Shown in pieces: positions 10,361 through 20,970 of a DNA stretch of 64,000 nucleotides. The position numbers and the translations under genes were made by a program. The first letter of the stretch is position 1, and each line of letters begins with the position of its first letter. The notes under the pieces are model-generated. The model saw only the letters and a list, made by a program, of their open reading frames with translations. It was not told where the DNA came from and searched no databases. Source of the DNA: Macrostomum hystrix. Taxonomy: Eukaryota; Platyhelminthes; Macrostomidae. Location of the stretch: positions 11,820,001-11,884,000 of the forward strand of contig CATNEN010000039.1 in NCBI GenBank assembly GCA_950097015.1, given 5' to 3'.

Positions 10361-12919
10361 ATGCAGAGTCGCCAAGTCTATGATGGGAACAGGCGCGGTG
10401 GCTACAGAGGCGGCGGAGGTGGCTACAGCCGCGGTGTTCAACGTTATCCAGTTAAAACTCTGCAGCTGGCTGGTGAGCGGTTCCGTTCGGGCTGGCTGCA
10501 GAGTGCCAGCTGCGCGGGCAGCTGGGCCCACCGGGTGCACAATCTTCACCTGTCACATCCGCCAGGACTCCGCGTGTTGAATCAGTTGCCGAATCCGCAC
10601 GATTCGCCAATGATGCCGCCAACGCTTAATGGACAGCCTCAAGTGTCGTTAAACAGTTCTCAAAATTCTTTTGGTAGTCAATCGATGGCGTATGCCTCGG
10701 CATCAGTTCAACAGACTGCTAGCCAATCACAGGCTGCTGCAGTTTTGTCAGGGATTCACACCAGCCAATCGTATACTTCAACGGCATTACGTCATCCAAA
10801 TTCTTGCCAATCTGTTGTCACCATGGATGTGCAGCAAGTCAATGCCAGCCAATCGCAGGCCTCCCCAGAACTGGATTATTTTAATCCAAGCCAATTGCAG
10901 GCTGGCCCTAATATTCTATCTGATGGTACACAATCGCAGTTGTTCTTGGAATTACGTCAGCCTACAGCCAGTCACCGCTCTGACACTGCTAGTCGGCCTG
11001 CTACTGAAGTTGCCCAATCTCAAGGCTTGTCTGAATTGCGTCACCTTGTTGGTGAACCGCAGCATCGAGTGGAACCAACCGACAGCTCGGCCCCTACTAG
11101 CAGTCTTGGAAAGCGATCATTTCAGCCTGCGTCCGCTTATGAATCTTCGTCTGTTACCAAAAGGCCTTGTGACCAGGCCGACAGTCCAGCAAAAGCCACT
11201 GATTCGACATCAGGCGCAAAATCCACTTCCACCATGCAGTGCGACATCTGCTGCTTGTGCAAATCATCGTCAGTAGAAATGCAGCAGCACTTGAGTGTTA
11301 GCGGGCATGCAACGGCTAGTAAATGCCAAAAAAGTTCAGATTCGAGTAGCGAGCTTGTCATCGTATCGCCGTCTTGCCTAAAGCGCCATCGAGGCCAAGA
11401 AGCGGAGGCTGATGTGGAGATTCTCTGTCCGAATTGCGCCCTGCTTATTGGGTCCCGATTCGCTTGCGGTTTGCACTACAGTCTCGAGCATCAGACTGGA
11501 AGGTTGGCGGCTGCGATAAATGAAGCTTGAAAATCAATATAATGATTCTTGTCTAGTATTTACTTGGCCCTGCGGGGTGAGGTCGAGTGGCCTGGCCGTT
11601 AATTGTCGGAATGCGTGACTTGTCTGTTAGGTCGAGTCCGAGTAACTGCGAATCACATGACAGCACCAAGCAGTGGGCCAACCCGTTACATAAGAAGTAC
11701 CTCTGGGGGTTGATAAAAATAGTATAATAATAATTGCAGGAGTGCTGCGGGCAATGGCACATTATTTGGTGACACTAGACGTGCAGCCAGTGAGGAGGCA
11801 ATTCTGTCCATTTCGCTGACTCCTGAGCACACACGCACACAGATACTGTACGCAGGCACACGCTCACTACATCTGCGCTGACTTTCTCATCGTCAGGCAG
11901 TGTACACTTCACTGTGCCTTGGAGGTTGGCCCTTAAGGGCGTAAATTGTATGACAAGCCCCCAAAGCCTTCTCTCCGCGGCTGCGCCCCAAATGAATGTG
12001 GCCTCGCCGTGGAGTCGAACTTAGGGACTGTGGTGCGAGAGACAAACGCGGTAACCGCTCTGCCACCGACCCCCCTTGGTTGGTCCTCAAGGGCGAAAAA
12101 TTGCACTACAACCCTCCAAGCCAAATAAGTGTGGCCTCGCAGCAGCGGAATCAAGTTCAGGGACGTTGCTGCGAGAACCGCTTGATGACAAGACTGATGA
12201 GCACAGAATAATGGCTAAAACGTGGAGTTTTTATTGCTATAGAAATGTATCACACGTTTAGTGAGCTCCTTTCAAAACTTGGCTTCCGCAGAGAGATGTG
12301 GGCCGCCCGCCCAGTGGTGCACCGTCAGCGTCTTGACGCGGACCCTAGTCGGCTAGCTTGCTCCGGCTCCGCCTGCAATCAGCCCGCCCATTTTGCCAAA
12401 TTCGTCCAGCTTCATAAGCACTGGCGCAGCCATCCGGCTTGTTGCCCGGTTACGCCAATTTTTGCTAACCTGCCTCAAATGCAGTTGCTTATGGTTGTAG
12501 CCTGTACGGTTTGTCAGCGACTGTTTCTAGGCAAAGTACAGACTGGCAGTTTAAACACGCTAACTAAGGCAATTGGTCCGTTCGTCGCGGCTAGATCTCA
12601 TCTTATCGAACGGCATCAGGAAGTGCAGTCCTCTGCACAACTGCTGGTCACATTGATTGACCTGGCCGGAGGACGCGTGTCCCAAGTGCCGCCAATGGAT
12701 CTGGGTGTTAAACAAGCTCACAATTGGAGTCTACAATTGGCTCGTCAGTTGGCCGATAGGATGCGCTGCTTTGTTACTTCTAAACGCACGTCCTCTATGC
12801 GTCGACTGAGGCGGCACATTAAAGACCTGCGCTCTTGTGGCGGCAAGAGTGGTGGAACGAAGAGTAGCGGTGCAACCTCGGCAGCTGCAGTAATGAGCAG
12901 AAGAACATCGAACTTCTGA
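10361..12919 (+). CDS. Uncharacterised Ser/Gln-rich C2H2-like zinc-finger protein
   Basis: Two exons, 10361-11502 (GGA AG|GTTGGC) and 12292-12919 (acceptor CTTCCGCAG), join in frame to 589 residues. I chose ATG 10361 because the frame upstream is SINE sequence; a short RGG-like stretch (RRGGYRGGGGG) follows directly. Residues about 70-280 are low-complexity with recurrent ASQSQA. Finger-like motifs: CCLCKSSSVEMQQHLSVSGH (C-x2-C-x11-H-x5-H), CPNCALLIGSRFACGLHYSLEH, then in exon 2 an AC..AC region ending KFVQLHKHWRSH and ACTVCQRLF with a later HLIERH. The C-terminus is basic with RRLRRH. This suggests a nuclear RNA- or DNA-binding protein, but I do not recognise the family. An alternative donor (GCTG|GTGAGC near 10,468) could end the first exon early, so the 5' structure is uncertain. 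Confidence 0.6.
11735..12180 (-). mobile_element. SINE-A copy, minus strand, with a second partial head
   Basis: Read on the minus strand, a head with TGGCAGAGCGGT (A-box-like) and GTTCGACTCC (B-box-like) lies near 12,070-12,000 and the body runs down to about 11,735. A second partial head-like block (12,075-12,180, with CAGGGACGTTGCTGCGAGAA on the plus strand) follows, suggesting nested or tandem insertion. It occupies most of the intron of the zinc-finger gene, antisense to it. Confidence 0.8.
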
Positions 12920-13004
12920 TGGACTCGTTAACTCAGTCACTGCAATAGCTCTGGCGTCCTTCATAAACCAATGCGTTTAAATATTTTATCTTCCATGTAA
13001 CTCC

Positions 13005-13195
13005 CCGTATATCTCATCACCTATCACACTCCTCATGTTACCCAACTCACTCCCCACGACATCCACCTCACTCCACATGTCACCCACCTCACTCCTCTTG
13101 TCACCCACTCCTCTCCCCTTGCCACCCGCCACACTCCTCGTCACCCACCCACTCCTCTTGTCACACACCTCACTCCTCTTGTTACCTCATTGCTT
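13005..13195. repeat. Short degenerate ~21-bp array
   Basis: About nine imperfect copies of CACCCACCTCACTCCTCTTG-like units between the zinc-finger gene and the next gene. Confidence 0.75.
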
Positions 13196-13504
13196 CGCAG
13201 CCTGTTCATGATTCAAGACGTAGCAACAAATTCTTTCTGTTTGTAAATTTTTTACTAGCCAGCTTGTACAAAGAAGTATGTAATCCATCTGATTATTTAA
13301 TCCATCTAGCCAATACAGATAGTTTAATTGTGTCGACGTAATTGCCTAGCAAATATACAGAAAGCACATATGCCTTCCTAAACTTTATTTCCAGACCCGT
13401 GAGTGATAGGTTTTGCTTGTGCCATTGTTTATAATTATGTTTGAATTCAAAGACAAGTAGTTGTATTTTTTATTAAGAGTTTATTCTTAAGCCAAAAACA
13501 ACTT

Positions 13505-13507
13505 CAG
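13505..13507 (+). promoter_or_regulatory. 3' splice acceptor upstream of the 13,518 start codon
   Basis: AACAACTTCAG followed by ten bases and then ATG GAG. It may be a trans-splice acceptor or the end of a 5' UTR intron, and it supports 13,518 as the true start. Confidence 0.45.
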
Positions 13508-13517
13508 CCCCTTAAAA

Positions 13518-14513
13518 ATGGAGCCGTTTCTGAGTCTATCCAATCAGCAGCAGCCAAGGCGTCTAAGCGCCCTCAGCCTTACCTCCGCTTCGGACGTGTC
13601 ATCGCTGACGACCGCCGCTGCTGCTGGCGCCTCATCGGCTGCCTGGCGATCCCCGGCGACACCGCTGGCTGCGCCAACACCCGACGACGAGTTGACCTGC
13701 ACTCCAGAGGATGCCGCCGCGACGATGACGGTTGCCAATGGCAACGGATCGCGTCGACCAGTTAGCAGCGGCGAGAGTCGTCGGGTCAAGTTCGCCGACT
13801 CGACGCCAGTCCGTCTGCCGTATCGCTGCCTGCCGACAAAGGAGAGTGTCGCCTGCGGTGACTTCGATGCCGAAGACAATCCGGTTATTGCAGTTGTTCC
13901 CGGCTACGGCGAGGCGGCAACCGTGACGGCGACTGCTACGGCAACTTCGGCCTCGGTGCTGGCCGCTCCGCAGCGTGGCAGCAGTCTTCGCCTGCAGGCT
14001 CGTCTACAGGCCCTGCGCTCGATTGTTGACAATGAGGACAACGACGCCGACGACAATCAGGATGTTGTTGTCGACGAACTCGGCGATATCGATCCGGATG
14101 ATCCGCGCCTGATCGAAGCTCGCGCTAAAGCCGCCAATGCGGCGCCTGGAGAACAAATTTTTGTCGGCCTACGTCGCCTCGACGTCTCGGCTGGTAGCGT
14201 TGAGCGTGTCGCCGTTGCCGACTCGGCTTGGACAACTAGGAGACCGCCGCGACCTTTCAACCGACCGACAGCTTCGTCACAGCAACAGCCACCGCCGCCT
14301 GACCCGGCCGAGCACTGGCGGCCTGAGGAGGCCGTGTCCGAGCCCAGCGGCTTTGACGACTGCGGCGGCCTGGCTGACACGGTCGGCCGCCTGCTCAGAC
14401 CGGGAATGGCGCTGGCCGCCCCCGGTGACAGCTTTGCCAGCGCGCTGCGCCGCTGGACAGTCAGCGACGGAAATGCTGGCGGCCTGGGTTGGCGCAGGAA
14501 CTGCTACTATTGA
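13518..14513 (+). CDS. Uncharacterised 331-residue protein with PP1-docking-like motif
   Basis: A single open exon, GC-rich with strong coding bias against AT-rich flanks, ATG 13,518 to TGA 14,511. Codon use (GCC, CTG, GAC) resembles the other real exons here. The sequence is mostly low-complexity Ser/Ala/Pro and acidic (a DNEDNDADDNQD stretch near residue 170), so it is probably largely disordered. One conserved-looking element is SRRVKFADSTPVRLPYR at residues about 87-103: R/K-V-x-F followed by AD is the protein phosphatase 1 docking motif, and RVxFAD is typical of PPP1R3-type subunits. No carbohydrate-binding CBM21 domain is present, so this is not a standard glycogen-targeting subunit. 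No homologue recognised. Possible polyadenylation signal at 15,113. Confidence 0.65.
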   Translation: MEPFLSLSNQQQPRRLSALSLTSASDVSSLTTAAAAGASSAAWRSPATPLAAPTPDDELTCTPEDAAATMTVANGNGSRRPVSSGESRRVKFADSTPVRLPYRCLPTKESVACGDFDAEDNPVIAVVPGYGEAATVTATATATSASVLAAPQRGSSLRLQARLQALRSIVDNEDNDADDNQDVVVDELGDIDPDDPRLIEARAKAANAAPGEQIFVGLRRLDVSAGSVERVAVADSAWTTRRPPRPFNRPTASSQQQPPPPDPAEHWRPEEAVSEPSGFDDCGGLADTVGRLLRPGMALAAPGDSFASALRRWTVSDGNAGGLGWRRNCYY

Positions 14514-14605
14514 TCCACAGCACGTACTCTGTGTTGCAATCCCTCCGACAGACACTTGTTAGACTTTAACCGGAAACTTTGTTTCACCTCTTCCTAACTA
14601 GACTT

Positions 14606-14880
14606 CCACCACCCCTTTCTGATCCTAGACACCCGCCACCCCATTCTTACCCTAGACACCCGCCACCCCATTCTTACCCTGGACACCCGCCGCCCCATTC
14701 TTACCCTAGACACCCGCCACCTCATTATTACCCTAGACACCCGCCACCCCATTCTTACCCTAGCCACCCGCCACCTCATTATTACCCTAGACACCCGCCA
14801 CCCCATTCTTACCCTAGCCACCCGACACCCTCTTCTTATCTGGACACCCGTTGCCCCTTCTTTTCTACACACCCGCCAAC
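14606..14880. repeat. 27-bp minisatellite just after stop codon
   Basis: About ten copies of CCATTCTTACCCTAGACACC plus CGCCACC (27 bp). Because 27 is divisible by three, one frame stays open and gives a HPPPHSYPR repeat, which is probably not translated. It lies in the likely 3' UTR of the preceding gene. Confidence 0.9.
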
Positions 14881-15711
14881 CCATTTAACCGAAATGTTAA
14901 GCAGGCTTAACAATATTGAGCTGTGGATTCTTGTAGGATGCTGTAGTTTATTTCCTTTATTTCTTAATTTACTGCTTAAAATTGTATTCCGTCCAATTTT
15001 TGCTGTGCATTTGTTTAATCCCAGAGCAATTTGTGTTTAATTGAATACCTGAATAATTTTAATTGCTCATACTCAATATGTTACTTTGCTTGCATTTACA
15101 CGAAGTAAAACAAATAAAAAATGAACCAAACAAGACATTTTTATACAATTTGTTGTCAACAAGCACAAATCTAAGTAAGCACCCGATACCGCTACTGCAA
15201 GTAGTTTGAAGATAAATAATAAACTTGTCTATTTGTTTCTCTTGCTAATGTCAAATATAATTTTTATCTAGCATCTGTTCCAATAGTAAGCGTAATATAA
15301 ATATACGGATACGCTAACTTGTCTTCTTTTTTTAAATAACAGAGCAAGTCAAAGGAAATCACGATAAGAAAATTATGGGCCAGAGTAGAATAGCACAGCA
15401 TTTTGTGTGTATATGTTATCAAAAGGAAGGCAATAGGTAAGTTTCTTATTCTTCAATAAGCAACAGACGGATTTGAAAATTTGTAAAAGCTTGTTGTAGC
15501 CTAACACTCAATCACTATAGAAATTAAAGTACAAGTTAATGACATTGCGATAAAAGTTATAACTAAGGTTGATCGGTAGTGACTGGCTTCGTTAATATTT
15601 AGACAGAAAACATTTATTTGATCAGTTAAACGCATTAGTTGGGCCTCCTACGCCTTTTAAGCGTTAATGACTTGCGTTCGGTTTAAATTGATTTTACATG
15701 CTATTTTTTAT
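14881..15711. other. AT-rich stretch with possible 3' end
   Basis: AATAAA at about 15,113 may end the preceding transcript. Otherwise nothing recognised. Confidence 0.5.
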
Positions 15712-15930
15712 AAGAGTCAGTTTGCCTCTCGCACTAAGCTCGATTCCGCGGCGAGGCCACAATACCTTGAAGTGCAGCAGCGGAGAGAAGGCTTGGGGCT
15801 TGATAGGGCGTGAAATTTACGCCCTTAAGAGCCAACCTCCAAGGCACAGTGAGTGTTCACTGACTGACGATGAGAAAGTCAGAGCAGATGTACACACCTG
15901 TGTGAGTGTGACTGTGTGCAGTTTCTGTGT
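15712..15930 (+). mobile_element. SINE-A copy (5' truncated)
   Basis: Starts at TTTGCCTCTCGCACTAAGCT and shows GCTCGATTCCGCGGCGAGGC, the AGCGGAGAGAAGGCTTGGGG block, and GAGAAAGTCAGAGCAGATGT. The A-box half of the head is missing and there is a small internal deletion compared with 40,312. Confidence 0.85.
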
Positions 15931-16161
15931 GAGCTTTGGAAGGCTGCGGTTGTGCTACTAGCTGTACAATGGGCCTAACTGGTTAATGTGACACTCAGGA
16001 TTTGAACATTTATCCCCGTCTCTTAATCTAATACTAACAGCTAGGCTTTATCTATTTCCTGTCAACTTGAAAAAAAACTAAAGAAAATGATTTCTCTAAA
16101 AAAGAAGAGATGAGTCGGCAAGAAGAAATAAGTTAGGTATTTAGCAAGTCAGATAATTATG

Positions 16162-17834
16162 TTAACAGGATCCTTTACGTCGCTGCCTGTGATTGCTCTC
16201 TTTCTTGATGTGCACATACTCAAAGTAGAGCACATTCGGTATGCTGCTGCAGTCTCGCAGTTGAAGCAAATTGCCGATTTGGCTGAAGCAAAATTAGAAA
16301 ACAGTTTGTAACAATTATCTATAATTGATATGCCATAACCTAGCCAGTACTTACCTGCCAGCAAGAAATTGAAAGTAGGCGCTGAACTGACAATGCACCA
16401 TTAGGAACCAGGCAAAACCAGCTAGTAGGCCTAGCAGTAGACCGCAGCCAACCTGAGACCAGGTGTGATAGCCCAGGTATACCCTGCAATTTTGAGAATA
16501 AGGATTAGTAAATCACATTGGTCGATTGCTGAAAAAGACTATCAGCTATTCGTACCTGCTAAATGCAACGCCGCCGCCAATGGCTACAAGGCAGCAGCAC
16601 AGTATGTACTTCCACAAGTCCTCTAGTAAGCTGGCGTTGCGATATAAGCGTATAAGTACAAATAAGCACAGATAGGCCACTATGAATGCTGTGGCCTGCG
16701 CGTGATCGGATGGCATGCCGTAGGAGGTTAGCCTGTAACGACCTGAAAGCATTATTAGCACTATAGCAGCCTAGTTTAAGAGCGTAGGACTCACGACTTG
16801 AAGGCCAGGGGTTCGATTCCCGACTCCACTGAAACAAATTGTGTCCATTAGCAAGACACTTAACTCTGCATTGATTCAGTTCACCAAGCTGATAAATGGG
16901 TGCCAGCGTCTGCGTCAGCTGGGGTAATTGAGGGTGGGTGTGGCGTCCACCCAGTCCATGGACTGAACAGCTGTATGCAGCATTCAGATACAGCGCACAA
17001 TAGCTGCGACTGTGCAGTTGAGCCAGATTTACACCCATATGGCATTGCTGTAGCTACTGTTTCCAAAGGCTGTGTACAGCTGTTCAGTCCATAAATTGCT
17101 GAAGTTGTGCCACATCCACCCTAATTTCTATACTGGCTAGTGCAGGTACCAATTAAACAGATGGGTGAACTTAAACACTAGGCATGATTAGTTAAGTGTA
17201 TTGCTAAAATACATAAATTGTTTATATTTTTATGCACCCCCTTTGACATTTTTATAAATGTATCTTTGGCTATATAAATGGGTAAAAGACAGCTTCTGAT
17301 CTAGACCTAAATATTGTTTTAACTTCAAAGACAATTATATCTTAATCTTACCTGAATCCATGATTGGTCTAGGATGCTTCAGATATTTTTTTATTGCCAA
17401 ATTGATGCCTTCATTAATAAATATTCCGACAAGAAATGTAATCTGTCAAATTTGGGTTGAATGTAGAAAATTAAGTGAGATAGACATGAAATTAATTTTG
17501 TTGTACTTTTACAATTGTCTCTAGTCTAGATCTTCAGCTTTTCAGCTAAATCAGGAATCAGTGCATTTTATGTTAAATAATAGTACTAGTACTAACCATA
17601 TGTAGGTCACGTCGCAGCAGAATAACAGATACACAGCCAATGATAAAGAAGATAGGAAAAAAACTAAGCCATGCCAATGCCAAGCCAAGGTGATCGCCTG
17701 TTAAGACAAGATTAAGCACTTAATATTTGGATTTCTAATTTGAATAAAATGAATAAAATAAGAAACTTACCACTTGGATATTCTACTAACAGTAGGGTGA
17801 CTGGCTTCCATGTTTGATCATTGTACATTGGCAT
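16162..17834 (-). CDS. DOLPP1: Dolichyldiphosphatase 1 (DOLPP1)
   Basis: Six minus-strand exons: 17834-17771, 17697-17597, 17442-17352, 16742-16556, 16483-16355 and 16282-16162 (TAA), all with GT/AG junctions and consistent phases, giving 230 residues (human about 238). The enzyme hydrolyses dolichyl diphosphate on the ER lumenal side to recycle the lipid carrier for N-glycosylation. PAP2 motifs are intact: KKYLKHPRP at residues 73-81 (K-x6-RP), YGMPSDH at 93-99 (human PSSH) and SRVYLGYHTWSQ from 147, with the catalytic-type His at 154. The N-terminal WKPVTLLLVEYPSGD and C-terminal LRDCSSIPNVLYFEY segments also match the family. Several hydrophobic spans fit a multipass membrane protein. Intron 3 carries a SINE. 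Start chosen at 17,834; a second in-frame ATG lies two codons later. Confidence 0.96.
16780..17092 (+). mobile_element. SINE-B copy in DOLPP1 intron, with foldback end
   Basis: Plus-strand head with GGGGTTCGATTCCCG (B-box), then TGTGTCCATTAGCAAGACAC and TTGATTCAGTTCACCAAGCT, the same core as at 10,240. The distal part (16,950-17,092) contains TGGACTGAACAGCTGT at 16,959-16,974 and its exact reverse complement at 17,076-17,091, so the 3' end can fold back. It is antisense to DOLPP1. Confidence 0.8.
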
Positions 17835-20344
17835 TGTTGGTTAGCTTTGAAATAGATACCACAAGCTAAGGATCAACTTTGAATAGGTTATAATTTATCT
17901 AGCTGAAATGAAATAAATATAACAATTAAGGGCTTTTCATGACAAAAATATTTATTGGATATGCAAGTCGCATTAGTAGCAATAATGCAAATCAAAATGG
18001 CTTCTACCTAAGACTATGACTTGAAATTTAACAAGTTTAAAAGCTCTAAAAACACATGATCACAAAATCAATTTTTATTTGCCATAATAATAAAAAGTGA
18101 AGTCCTAACCTAGGTTTTGTGTCAAAATATGGTGCCATGCAATCCATCACCCAAAAAACTTTTTGGTTCATTTCAGTTCTTTCTTCAGAAAAAATTAAAC
18201 TGTTGTTGCTATTGTTGGAGTTGCTATAGTTTTTTCTATTTACTCATAGTTTTTAAACAAAACCTAAATTGTTGTCTAACATGATATTCAAGACAATACA
18301 CAATGTCAATAGCAGTAAATAGAACAAATGGAAGTAGAACATTGCTGAAGCATACTTCAATTATCTTTATTATAAAAATACATTTTTGGCACCAGGTAAA
18401 AAATTATGGTGTTTTTGGCACTATACTCTATTTTAACTCATGCTAGGCCTATTTATTTATTTAAGTCAATTTAAATGAATTTCAAAACTGAATATTCCAT
18501 TTTAGTTTCAAGCTCTATATAGCTAGCTGGTTAATGTGTCTCGGCAAGTAAATATAAATCGAAAAAAAATCAACGATTTCAATTGTTGGAAATGAAAAAT
18601 ACACAATTATTTTTAAGCCTCCAATTAAAACTAAAAAAGCGAATTAAGTTACTTTTGATACATACTCTGAAGTATCTCTGACATTGCTTAATAATAAATA
18701 AATCGTACTCTTTTATATACTTTCTAAGAAAAAATTTTTTTTAATTTATGTCAGAAAAAGTTCAATAAATGAATTTCTTCCAAAAAATTTTTTTGATATT
18801 TTTAATTTAAAAGAAATAAATGGCGCTACATTCCACCTTCTATAAAGGTTTTTAAAAAACGTTTGTTAATTTTTTGTTACTCTTTATAATATGCTTGTTT
18901 AAAGACAATTAATGATATATAGTGTGTAAAATTTGAGGTGCTATTAAAGTTTAACTTTAAGGTGCTAAAGTTTAAGAATATAATAGCGCTGATTCTGTAT
19001 GAGAAATTAAATTGTTCTCATAGCCCATGCATGTGGCATGCACAATATGCAGTTTTCGCCCCTAATTATAGCCATAAATTCAATTGGCTCAACGTGAACG
19101 CGTTTATTCATCTTACATCAATTGAGCTGTGGCATGATGTGCAGTACACCAACACATCAGGTAGTCAGAATTGCATGGATTGTATATTCATGCACCACTG
19201 AACACTGTAGCAATGCATTTGGGTGTACAGACTGCATGTACGCACGTATACAAGTATATACGGGTCGAGCTAAAGAGAATACAGCTGTAAATATAAAAAC
19301 CGGCAAAGCCGATAATTTTTAATATTATAGCTGCGTGTTGTACGTATTAACGGTATAAGCTATGTATAACCAGCTTGCTTGTCTATAAGCTAGCTTTTCA
19401 AGCATTAATGAGCTCACAAAATCCCATATTTGGAAGCTGTCTGCAATAATTTTGTCAACGATCGTTTGTAAATTTTTCCACAAGAATTTAAATGTGATAC
19501 TCGATGGACATGTTAAATTGTATCATGAACTTAAAATAAATTATCTAAAGTGTGAAAGCTAAAAGCCACTTAGGAAGCACAATTTGGCCAGTCAGTGCCC
19601 TTCAATATGATTACCTAAATTGCATATATAAAGAATTGAGATGACTATATTTGTTATTGAGCACAAATAAATCCTTTTGGCTCTATGAAAAGTGAATTAG
19701 ATAGATTGATTGATTGATGACAAGCATTTGAGCGAAGAAACACGCGCTAGCACTGTCTTCCTAAATATGCCTCTTAAGATATTGATGACCACTTGTGCAA
19801 TATCCGGATAGCAATAACCTATATGAGTATCAATTAGCTGCATGTGGTTGCTAATTGCTAGTGGAAATTTTTCTACAATCTGTTTACTCGGAAGAAATAT
19901 AGAGCTCCGAAATTATTTATCATGCTTACAAAATCGCATTCCTAGCAATATATTCGTATTGTATAGCTTTGGGATGGAATCAAAAGCAGGATGCTGCAGA
20001 CCATATAGGAGGAAATTGAGCACGTAATTAATACTCGGAGAACTGCCCCCACTATGTGCAGAGGCCAGACTGGTTTGTGTGCAATATGTTCTCATAAATT
20101 TATGCAATTCGGGAATCGTGAGTTAAGACGATTATGTAACAGTCGGGGCGAATCCGCGGTACCCCAGTCACTAAATAGTAGATTTGGTGTGCATAATCGA
20201 AGTGATTCAAGCGAAAAATCCTAATTATCTACAAGTTGATGGATGAGATCGGATTGTGCCGTTATAATTAGCTGTTTAATTCGTATTCATGCACTATGAA
20301 TATCTGGGACAAACCATATAGAACGAAATCGAAAACTTTATAGG
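17835..20344. other. AT-rich intergenic stretch
   Basis: No coding exon, RNA gene or clear repeat recognised between the divergent DOLPP1 and GPCR genes. The promoters of both genes should lie here, but no clear core promoter was identified. Confidence 0.6.
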
Positions 20345-20660
20345 GTTAGAAAAAAGGTGAGAAGGGATAGGAGACGTGTGGCAAGGCGTAGAAGGGGGTA
20401 GATAAGCAGTGCGAGAAGTGGACGAAAAGGGATAAGAATGGGTAGAAATTAAAGGATAAGATGTAGATAAGAGGTAAGAAGGGCAAAAGAGTGTTGAGAA
20501 TGGGTAGAAAGGGGATAAGAAGGGGGTAGAAAATTGGGATAAAAAGGGGGTAGAAAAGGGATAAGAACGGGGTAGAAAAGGGATAAGAAGGGGTAGAAAA
20601 GGGATAAGAAGGACTACAGGTAAGTGGTAAACTGGTAAGTGGTAAACTGGTAAGTGGTTA
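20345..20660. repeat. Degenerate ~21-bp G/A-rich array
   Basis: Imperfect copies of GATAAGAAGGGGGTAGAAAA, more regular from 20,510 to 20,610, ending in a short GGTAAACTGGTAAGT repeat. It lies about 300 bp upstream of the GPCR start. Confidence 0.8.
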
Positions 20661-20970
20661 AGAGGTAAAAGGTGAGTGGAGCAAATATACTAATTAGGCA
20701 GACCAAAGTCATAGTGTAGTGTTCAGCTGCAAGCTATAATAGGCAAATGCAATTCTTTCAACCTAATTGGTCAGTGCATGCGTTAGCCAATCAGAACGTC
20801 CCAACAATCGTTAATCTAGCAGCTTTAAGTAGCAAATAAAAGCGAGCAAGCCTAAACTCGGACTCAAACTTCTGACCTCCCTGAATTCTTAACTAATTTA
20901 AATTCGCGCCGACCCAAGTCATAAATCTAAAGAGAAGCAGAGATTTCTGATCCCTAGACAAGCAAAAATA

